Assembly: GCA_964036045.1 (NCBI GenBank) | Contig: OZ038378.1 | Coordinates: forward strand, 141,390,765-141,454,764 | DNA from: Eutreptiella sp. 'Long Island Sound 2002' | Taxonomy: Eukaryota > Euglenozoa > Euglenophyceae > Eutreptiales > Eutreptiaceae | Reading direction: 5' to 3' | DNA length: 64,000 bases | In this document: positions 46,701-57,700 of the stretch, in pieces | Layout of the letters: the number at the start of each line of letters is the position of its first letter | Numbering within the stretch: the first letter of the stretch is position 1 | Translations under genes and position numbers: made by a program | Notes under the pieces: generated by a model | The model's database searches: none | What the model saw: the letters and a program-made list of their open reading frames with translations, nothing else | Told to the model about the DNA's origin: nothing

Positions 46701-49700
46701 CTGAAGAACGAATGTGGTGCCTTTGGGAGCAGATCAAGACAGGCTTTTGGGAGGAGCCAAAAGAGGGCCGCAGGGGGGGGGGGGGGCGTCGGAATCGATC
46801 TCGACGTCCTGCTAATGGATTGCTGGGCGGCATTGGAGGGCCTTACACGGACCGCAACACATGCCATACACACTGACCACTGAAACCACACACGCCTTGA
46901 CAACCAACGTACTCGAGCATACTACAAACCCAAAATGGGAAAGGGAGGGGGAGGGGGGCGGGTGTCAAGTTGACACCCGCCCCTAAAGTGGGAGAGGGGG
47001 CGGGGGGGGGGGGGGCGAGTGTCCAGTTGACACCCGCCCCCAAATTGGGAGGGGGTGGGGCGGGTGTCAAGTTGACTCCCGCCCCCAAAGTGGGAGAGGG
47101 GGGGCGGGCGTCAAAATGACGGCCGCCCCCAAAGTGGGAGGGGGGGGGGGGGGGTGTCAAGTTGACACCCGCCCCCAAAGTGGGAGAGGTGGGGCGGGTG
47201 TCAAGTTGAGACCCACCCCCAAAGTGGGAGGGGGAGGAGGGCGGGTGTCAATTTGACACCCGCCCCCAAATTGGGAGGGGGGGGGGGGCGGGTGGCAAGT
47301 TGACGGCCGCCCCCAAAGTGGGAGAGGGGGGGCGGGCGTCAGAATGACGACCGCCCCAAAAGTGGGAGGGGGGGGGGGGGCGGGTGTCAAGTTGACACAC
47401 GCCCCCCAAAGTGGGAGGGGGGGGACGGCCGCCCCTAAATTGGGAGGGCGTGGGGCAAGTGTCAAGTTGACACCCGGACCTAAAGTGGGAAGGGGGGGAC
47501 GGCCGCCCCTAAATTGGGAGGGCGTGGGGAGGGCAGGTGTCAAGTTGACACCTGCCCCCAAAGTGGGAGAGGGGGGGCGGGCGTCAGAATGACGACCGTC
47601 CCCAAAGTGGGAGGGCGGGTGTCAAGTTGACACCTGCCCCCAAATTGGGAGGGGGGGCGGGTGTCAAGTTGACGGCCGCCCCCAAATTGGGAGGGGGGGG
47701 CAGGCGGGTGTCAACTTGACACCCATCCTCAAATTGGAAGGGGGGGGGGGGGTGTCAAGTTGACACAGACGAACAGATCAATAGCCTGATTACCAATCCC
47801 CTCAATTCACATGCAGACACACACACACACACACACACACACACTTTTGTTGAAACTGAAGTGCAAAGAGAAGAACTCGCACGCCTGAACAGACGCCTTA
47901 GAGCACAGGGGATGCAGTCAGCAGCCGGCGGCACGCAAACAAAACGGGGTAAAGCACAGCCCTGACACACGCACACACGACCGCTGGTGCCAGTAGCGCT
48001 ACAGCAAATTCCCGCCCGATCGGTCAAATGAGTGGTCGTGGGCAAGACTGGCCCCTGCGTAGGGTCTGCCAAACCTACGGGGGCCATCGCCAGATGTGCG
48101 TCAGCGCAGCCCTGGGGTCCCCCCAGCAAACTGGTCGGGGGGCCCGGAGCACTGTGAGGTACACATCGCTGGTCGGGCATCAGGGAAAGGGGCCCGGGTC
48201 CAGAAAACCAAACACCATCGCCGTGGGTGACCCTCCAGAGCACACCCAGAGGACCCCCCAGAAAATGGCACAACAAAATCGCAAAGAAAAGGGGAGCCCC
48301 GGGGAACTGAGGCGAAAAGGAGGGGCAAGGAACTGTCTTGGAAATTGACAGGGGCCACTGGTTGGCTCCGGGGGTTGGAGGGTCATCAATGGCTGCCGTA
48401 AAAAAAAAACAACAGGGCGCACTTCAACGAAACTCTTTGACAAAACACATCCTTCACTGCCACCCCCGCCCTGTTCCATCGCTGGATTTATCAACAAACA
48501 CCCTTTGACAAAGGACCTCCCGTCCTCTCCATTACCCCCCATTTCGCCTCAGAAAAACTTGCCAATGCGCCCCCCGACCCCCTGGGAGGACCACACAAAT
48601 GCCTTTCTTTTTTCGGGGGGGGGTTCGGGCGCAAATGTCCCATTTTCAGCAAAAAAAAAAACCGGAAACCGGCCACTTTGTCCCAGCCCCCCCCCCCTCT
48701 TGTTTCTGTCAAACCGCCCACCCCCGCAGACATGTTTCCGACACAAATTCAGAAATGGGGAGTTCTGAGGCCTGATTGAGGGTGGCGAGGCTGCTGCTGG
48801 GGGGCCCGCCGAGGCCAAGGCGGGCATCGACACCTGCTGACGACGGCAAACAGCTTCGCGGACACGAGGCAGCAGAGCACCAGCACCCACGACATGAAGA
48901 TCCACGAGACGATGTCCCACATCGTGGCCACGTCGAGGGGGCAGAGGGACAACAGGTACCACAGCAGCGACGGGTCGAGCACCGACGAGGCACCGCCTGA
49001 GAGACCAAGAGTGGGTCCGTGCGCCGCAACGCCTGAGGATGTCCGGTGCGCGTGGCGAGGGCGGAGCAAACGGGGGGGGGGGGGACCGGCGGAATGGGGC
49101 GGGGGCCCCAGTCACTCCAAACACCACTAACCCTTTGTACCGGCACCGCAAACCCGACCCATGGCATTGTCAAAATTTTTTGTCCACACGCGACTTACGC
49201 CATAATAAAAAAAGTGTGCACGACCGACACCACACAACACTAGCGACTTACGCCCGGCACCGTACGAACACGGCGCGCCCTCCGCACGCCCCTGCGGTCA
49301 CAATAGCAGTGCGGTCCGATGGGCATGACCAGCACCTCCCGTACGACGGCGCATCTCTCCGCCAGACCCCGGACCTACGAGTCTTTGGCCGCCCACCACT
49401 CGTTCCCAGAGGCCGATGGCAAGGCTCGCCTTGCAGAGCGGTGCCGTTGCGGTATCGTTGGTTCCCCGATCCCCGACCTCCGGCGTGGGGCAGGCCACCG
49501 AAACAGGGGAGGGGGTGGTCGCAGGGGAGGCCAAGCCCCCCCCCCCCCGCGCACCGCGGCGCGTCGTCTCGCCGAGCCCCGGCACTACCAACGCTCGTGG
49601 CACCCTCGACAATCATCCGTCGTGTCATTCGTCCGCCCCCGCGACCGTCCGGCAGTGCGCACTCGGCCATTGCGCCCGCCCATCGAATGGTCACGGGCCG

Positions 49701-52700
49701 CTGCCCGGCACCCGCACTCCTCCTCCCGCGGCCTCGTTTGCCGCGGCATTCATCGTCGTCCGCCGTCGCGCGGACCACAGAAAGTCTGACGGGCCAAGGG
49801 GCGTCCGGGGCTCGAGAGGCGTCGTCGGCGGGTCCGCTCCCATTCCGCCGCATGAGAGCGGCCCAGCCCCTTCACATCCCCCCAATCCATTGGCCACCGG
49901 TCCATTCCCCCGCCATGCGGCCGCAGCCCTGCGGGTCTTGGAGCCCCTACCAGCCCCCCTCCCTCCTCAAGACCCAGAGACAATGGGGGGGGGGCGGGGG
50001 CAGACAAATGGCGACACAGGCCTGGGCCACAGGAGGGGCAAGCAAATCCCCCCCACCCTCGCACCCACGCCCCCCGTTCCCCCTCTGCGCACCGCCGATG
50101 CCCCTGGGCCCTGCGTTCCATGTCCCACACGCGGGGCTTGCCCTCACTGCCACGGGGCTGAAGGACCGATATGCGAAGCATCGCCCGGCGCCGGCGTGGG
50201 AGGAACGCCGAGGGGCCGGGGCAGCACTTGTGAGCGGACGGACGCCGGCCCCGCTCTCACGCACCAAAAACATTGGGACGAGCGATGGAGACGATGTGTT
50301 TTGAAAAACTCGGACAAGTGCGTACACCCGGAAATCCCACCCGACACACGTACTCCCCCCCGCCCCCGACACACGTCCTCCCCCCCGCCCCCGACACACG
50401 TACTCCCCCCCCCCCCCGACACACGTACTCCCCCCCCCCCCCCGACACACGTACTCCCCCCCCGCCCCCGACACACGTACTCCCCCCTTGCCCCCGTCTC
50501 CGGGACGGCCGACCCCCGGAGTAGTCAAACAGGACAAGTCATCCGGGGGCTCCGTTGACACAACCAAAACACGTTCGGGCCCACAGAGGGTCAGAATGTG
50601 CGGTGGCGAGAGGCCAAGAGGCACCGCCAAAGGCAAACAAATAGATACCGAGGCCTTGTGCCAAACCCCCCCCCCACAAATTTCCCATGGCCCCCCCCCT
50701 TGGGCAGACGCGCCCGCCTGTGCAAAGGATCTCGACGGTGAGGAGCCCCCTGGGTCGAATCAGTCACCGTCCGGTCGACCACGAACCTCTGCAGCCGCCC
50801 GAGCCTCAGGCGCCCCCCAGGGCCCAGGGTCGGACGACTGCTGAGGTGATTGGCAGGATGGGCCCCTTGAAGAACCCGAGCCGCTGGGGTGCAGCTCCCG
50901 CAGGAATCAGCCAAGGAATCGGGCACCCCCCGCCGCAACGCCCCAACACACCCCATCCGACCCACAACTTCATCCGCAAAAGGCTGCAGGGACCACAGAA
51001 CCTCAGCCCAACTAACAGCCCCACCCCCCCCCCCCCCCCCAAAAAAAATTCTCAAATCCGGGGTCCACCTTTGGCAAACCGCTGAGCAGGATGAGGGGGG
51101 GGGGCGGGGGTGCAGATCACTGGGGGCTATTGCCTATTGCATGCGATGATGCACAATAGGCAATGAACCAGAAAGCCACGAAGCCTCGGCTCACAACGCC
51201 GCAAAGCACCCGATGCTCCGCGTTGGGTTTCCCCACCAAATTACAGCACCGCGCGACCCGGCAGGCCGCATTTTCGATCCCTCGTGGCGTGTGATTGCCG
51301 GTCTATCCTTCTGGATGAACTCGGCCCTGTGCAACCTCTGAAGGGCATACACACCATTTCCGGGTAGTCCTTTGTCAGGCGAAGTAGAGGCAAGGGAGGC
51401 ATCTGAAGAAGGGGGGGGGGGGGGTTGCCATAAAGGCTGAGGAAACTGTAGGCCCCCCCAAAAGAGGGGGGGGGGGTCTCTCAAAACCCACCGGGGCGAC
51501 ACGCTGATCATTTTGAGGTACGGTTTGAGGGCGAAAGGCACTTGACAGGGCTTTGGGGCCCGTCACTGCAAAACAGTTTTCTTCGTTGCCCAGGGCCGGT
51601 CTTGTCGGCCCCAGTACCCGCGTTGGAGCCGCCGGAGGGTGGGGGTCAGGGGGGGGGGGGGGGTCAGACGGCCCTAAGAGGGGCCAAATGGCTACGGACT
51701 GGACCGTCTTTCGTGCAGGATGGCCCGGAATGGAAGCCGGCGTTCTGTTGGTGAACGTGGGCTCTGTTCATTGCAGATTTGGTGGCCCCGGATCCATGTC
51801 GAAGGGGACGCCAGCGGTCGAACGCGGTGCGCGCCGTGCCGCCTCCGGCCCGAAACGGCACTGTCGGGGAAAGAGGACCGGCCGGTTCGGGCATCGGGGC
51901 ACAGGGGCGCCGGGCACGAGGATGCCGGGGCACGGGGGTCGCGGTCACAGACCTTGCGGCAACCCGGAGTACAGCGCCGTGGGCCCGGTTTGGGTCGCAC
52001 GCGCTGTGTGTTGCGCGTCGGCGGCCTGCGAAAAGGACCCGTCCGAGGGGCTGCGGGCCGTCGCGACCGTTGACTGCAAAGCACCGCGCGGAGATGGTGC
52101 CGACCGGCCCACCCCAGGGGCGTGGGAAGGAGGAGGGCAGCGACAGGCAGTGGTGCGAATAGGGGGTCCGGTTGGGTGCTGAGCGAGGGAACGGCATCAT
52201 GGGAAGGGGGGGGATGGGAAGGAGAGAGGAGCCCGCGACCCTCATGTGTGCTGGGTGAACGAAGGCGTGAGCTCGAGATACGACAGTACGAAACACAGGT
52301 CTCATGCCCAAGATTTGAGCCCTGGACGTTCCCGGGCGAATAAAACACAAAACATTCCCACGACATTTGGTACGCTAACTGCTGGTGGTTGCCGGTCATA
52401 ACCGTCGGTTGACCGCCAAACACCAGCAGTTAGCCATCAACCGCCAGTGACCAACCGCAAACCGCCAAGCCACGTGCCGGGAAAGCACGGAAACAACAGA
52501 AGGTAGACCCGTATCCGTTATGGAAACCCTTCGTTGTGCTCACGCCACTGAGAATGAGACCTTGAGGACAGGTCTGCTTCGACATGTTGCCTCTGTTGTG
52601 CTGAGCTGCAGCCCGCGCCACGATTGCACTGCCGCTTCACGACCGGCACTCGAGTCGATGGGCACACAATGCTGGCGCCGTGCTGGACCGCGGCATCCCT

Positions 52701-54745
52701 TCCCCCCCCCCAGAACCCCCCGTGAGAGGGTTGCGTCATCATGGAACAGGAAACAGTGCCCCCCACCCCCCACCCCCGCCCACAAACAGCCAAACACGCA
52801 AAACTCGTGCACCGTACTTTTGCCCCCCAAACAACAACACGCCTGAAGATGCTGCACACCACCGATGGGTACCCACTGCCCACTGCCGCCAACCGCCAAC
52901 GCTGAAGTAGAGGAGGTCCCATGACGATGAAGCAGAGAGTGCCCCCGTGAACGTTCGTTTCTGTTGGCGGCACGAACCCTTGTTCGTCTTTTGTTTTCCT
53001 GATGGGCGGCCCTGCCTTGCCATGCTGGCGCCGGCGATGCTTCACATTCAGTCATTCCCATGGCGGTGATGTGGGACATGTAACACAGGGCCAGGGGGTG
53101 TCCGGATCACCAAGTGCTGGTTGGCGGTGGTTGGCGGTTGGTGGTGGCGGTTGGTGGCGGTTGGCGGTTGGCGGTTGGCGGTTGGTGGTCCCTGGGGGCT
53201 GTCCTTAAGGACTGTCCCTCGCAAAAAAAAAAAGATCTGGGTCCTGGGACGCCAAGGGGCAGCAGCAGCAATTGTGAGCAGAAGGACCACGGTCCCACTC
53301 TCACCGACTGAAAATACTTTTCCCAGTGGCTTGGAAGAAGCAATGTGGACAATTATTCCTAAAACTTAAACCAGTGCGTACACTAGAAACACCAACCGGC
53401 ACACTTGTTTGGCCTGCATGGCACCCCCCCCGCCCACACACACGCACACACACACACATGAAGATCGGTGCATACGTCAGTTTCAGAGGATGGTGTGGCA
53501 GACTCTGGTGAAGAACTTTCAACGACTGACAGTTCGTCCGTCTGCGAGGATTTGGTCTCGGAATTGGCACGCTGCAACCGGAAACGGAGAGCGATCAAGC
53601 CGAGCACACTCCCCCGCACGCACACGCACGCGCACCTGCACGCACACGCACACATGCGCGCGCGTGCACACACGACCAACGACACATCAAGTGTTCAACG
53701 CCTCGATCTGCAATTTTGCACTTCTGGGATTGATATGTTCTCCGACAGATGCATTTGTTCCGTTAGAACAAATGTCAAAGCGTTCTGATGCCGCAACTGT
53801 ACTAAGTGAGATGGGTGAAGAAATATACAGAACTGGTCGTAATACAGGAAAGCGTATGAATACTACAAAAGAAGCTCATTGATTTCTAACAGTTGCATTG
53901 AATGCGGAGATTGATACTCAGGTGCTTATGGTGATAATAGACATTCATAAGCTGCGTGTAGATGAATAAAGCCACGTGCATCTGACATGGTTGAGTCGTT
54001 AAGAACAACTACGGCGGCTACTACCTAATGTAACAGAGGTCTAACAAGGACAGGAAACCCTGCCTCAGAAAGGTACACAACAGAAGATTTACAAAAATGG
54101 AAATGAGTGGAGAGCCACAGACCGTCAGATTCTCTGCTGTCTCCCACCTCAAGTGACTATCAGGATGTCGGTGCACGGTTTTCTTCGAGAATGAGGGTCA
54201 GCGCACCACAGCCACAACCAGAACCACAACCATACGGCCATCAGCATCACACTCCCACCACCACCACCACAACAACAACAACAATCAAACCCCAATCTGG
54301 CCCAAGACTACCGTATGCCCCAACACGACGGCCACCACATCCACATTCATTGGGGGCGTTTTCGCACAGCGCGGGCACAGCGCGGGCACAGCGCCAATTA
54401 TTGCGGTGGTTATCCAGGTAACAACCCTGAAAACCACTCACCTGCGGAATCATGCACAACCAATTCAAAACTCAAAAATTCAAACATCTGATGCTTGCCA
54501 TGGGTCCCAGGGACCTAAATTCTGCCCCCTACAGCCCCGTCCACTGCAGCACCCATTCAATGACGTCCTTTCAATCTTCTGAACTTACCGAACTCCCGGT
54601 GGTGGAGAACAGCCAACTTTTCGCACAGCGCGCGCACAGCGCGCGCACAGCGCACAGTACGCCCCCATTGCAGATCCACAGACGCACAAGGACAGCAGCA
54701 GCAGCAGCAGCAGCAGCAGCATGGGCCGTCACTCCAGCCCATGCA

Positions 54746-54777
<32 letters not shown>

Positions 54778-57700
54778 TGACACTCCAGCGCAGTGAATGT
54801 ACTGCGGCATTGGGTAGCGATGCGGAGGTCGGAGGCACGCATACCCGAAAGGACTCCGCCGGGGAGAGCACTGCTGCTCTGGGGCTCTGGGAGTCCGGCC
54901 TCGGGCTTGTGTCTGCACAAACAACAGGCGCATGGCCCCTGACATGCACCGTCCGTGGGAACTCATGTGTGACAGGACACAACGACTGCTGCACCCCGGC
55001 CACGGCCAGTGGGTGTGCACCACACGTCGCTTTGCAGGGGCAACGGCAGCGCATGCGACAGCACACCCACTACTGTCGAAGTAGGGATTTTACGACGCGT
55101 CGGGCCCCGACACCTCCCGACGCGTCGTACATCCCCGACGCGTCGGGCCCCGACACCTTGTATGACGCTGTACGACGCGTCGTACTGTGTCGTACGACGC
55201 TTGTACGACACAGTACGACACTGTACGACACTGTACGACACAGTACGACACAGTACGACACAGTACGACACAGTACGACACAGTACGACACAGTACGACA
55301 CAGTACGACACAGTACGACGCGTCGTACTGTGTCGTACGACGCTGTTACGACACTGTACGACACTGTACGACACTGTACGACGCGTCGTACAGTGTCGTA
55401 CAGTGTCGTACGACATATATATGTATATATATGTATGTATGTATGTATATCTCTCGGGGACATTCAGAACCCCAAAACGGTCCGCTGCCATCGTTTACCC
55501 GCATAGAGGGGGAGGGCGGTCTGGGGTCTGTAGACACTGTGCACCACAGGTAGACGCGGCCTGCTAATTGTAGACACTGTCGGCATGTTGTAGACGCGAA
55601 GTGCCAATATTTGGGAAGGGGGCCGAAGGCCCCCTTCCCCCAAAACGGTCCGCTGCCATCGTTTACCCGCATAGAGGGGGGGGGCGGTCTGGGGTCTGTA
55701 GACACTGTGCACCACAGGTAGACGCGGCCTGCTAATTGTAGACACTGTCGGCATGTTGTAGACGCGAAGTGCCAATATTTGGGAAGGGGGCCGAAGGCCC
55801 CCTTCCCCCAAAACGGTCCGCTGCCATCGTTTACCCGCATAGAGGGGGGGGGCGGTCTGGGGTCTGTAGACACTGTGCACCACAGGTAGACACGGCCTGC
55901 TAATTGTAGACGTTGTCGGCATGTTGTAGACGCGAAGTGCCAATATTTGGGAAGGGGGCCGAAGGCCCCCTTCCCCCAAAACGGTCCGCTACCATCGTTT
56001 ACCCGCATATAGGGGGTGGGCGGTCTGGGGTCTGTAGACACTGTGCACCACAAGTAGACGCGGCCTGCTAATTGTAGACACTGTCGGCATGTTGTAGACG
56101 CGAAGTGCCAATATTTGAGGTTTCCCCTTTTGGACTGTTTTGACCAAAATGGAAACGCATTTGGACCCATTTTGCCCCGTTCTGACCAATCTGTTTTTTT
56201 TTCCATTTACATGTGTTTATATGTCTACATATGTATATGTCTGTGTGTGTCGTACTGTGTCGTACTGTGTCGTACTGTGTCGTACTGTGTCGTACTGTGT
56301 CGTACTGTGTCGTACGGTGTCGGTGCTGTACGACACCTTGTACGACACTGTACGACGCGTCGTACATCCCCGACGCGTCGGGCCCCGACGCCTTGTACGA
56401 CACTGTACGACGCGTCGTACGCTCCCGACGCGTCGGGCCCCGACGCCTTGTACGACGCCCCGACGCGTCGTACAGTGCATTTCCGACAGCACTCAGCACA
56501 CCCTCCGAACCAATGCCGTCACTTGCCTGTCATAACTGTCGGTTGACCGCCAAACTCTGGCAGTTAGCCATCAACCGCCAGTGGCCAACCGCAAACCGCC
56601 AAGCCACGTGCCGGGAAAGCACGGAAACAACAAAAGGCAGACCCGTATCCGTTATGGAAACCCTTCGTTGTGCTCACGCGACCCGGAATCACTGCCATCC
56701 AGTGACTAAGAGGAGCGGGGCGCGGGGACATTCGTGGTGCACCAGGCACTGCGTTGTTGCAGGGCATTGGGGGGGGGGGGTGAACCTCCCCGGAGGAACA
56801 TGGCCCATCCTTTGCGAGGCAGTCCGGAGATGTGCCTGCCGGATGCCCAATGACGGTTTGAAGGGCAAACCAGAGAACCAACTCTGCAACGGGGGCGCCT
56901 TCAAAGTTCTGAACTCGCCGGAGAACGGTGTCTCAGCGTTGCATTTTCCGATATTCTGTCACACGGTGCAGGCATAGCTCAAGAGTCCGGGGGGCGGGGG
57001 GGGGGAGCCTTGTGTACTGTGGTACTGTGGTACTTGCCCCTACTTAAGCAAAGGTCTGGCCCGGGTTGCGCAAAAAATTTCGTGGGGGGAACTTCGGCCC
57101 CTGAAAACCGAAATTTCCCTCACAAAACGTTCCCCTGCCATAACCCCCCCCCCCCCGTGTGTATGGCTTTCAGGCTTTCGGAGTGTGGTTTGGCTCGGCG
57201 GGAGGTTGAAAAGCTGGTGAACCCTCGTCCTGCAGGTCTACAGCAGCAGCGGTTGGCGAAGCAAAATTCTCCGCAACTGTCGAGCCTCATCACGATTGGA
57301 TTCTTGCACTTCAGGGGGCGAGCCAGAGCAAGAGCCCGCCACACGTACGAGTGTCGTGGGCCGGGCGCCCATCTGCGGGGGTTGGGGGTGGACGACATGC
57401 CCTCGGCATTGGATTCCGAGCCCCGCGGCCCGGCAACCGCCGTTGGTTGGCTGGTGTCCGTCCCCAACGCCGTGAAACTGGGCGTTCCACGGCTCAAAAA
57501 TGGGTGAAACCACGGACCCTCGGGTTTGGACACCCCCCACTAACTGTCGGCCGGAGGCCCCTCGGGGGGGCCGGGGGGGGGGAGGGGGTTCCTGGAGGGC
57601 CGATTGAGGGGGGGGGGGGGTCCGGGGAGGGCGATCTGGGGCGGGGGGGGGGGGGTATCGAAACCTACCGCCACCCCATGACACCATTTGGCACCGGACC

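Noticed and set aside
50338-50490. Regularly spaced repeats as a CRISPR array
   Set aside because: Units are contiguous with only C-run variation and no unique spacers, and the context is eukaryotic.
49039-50558. Open frames of 421 and 380 codons on the plus strand
   Set aside because: The peptides are Pro/Arg/Gly-rich without motif, the opposite strand is also open, and both lie inside the gene 1 intron. The 3' end runs into the GACACACGTACTCC array.
55346-56206. 286-codon minus-strand frame and neighbouring long frames
   Set aside because: These are read-through of the 168-bp and 10-bp repeat arrays; the peptide repeats with the DNA.
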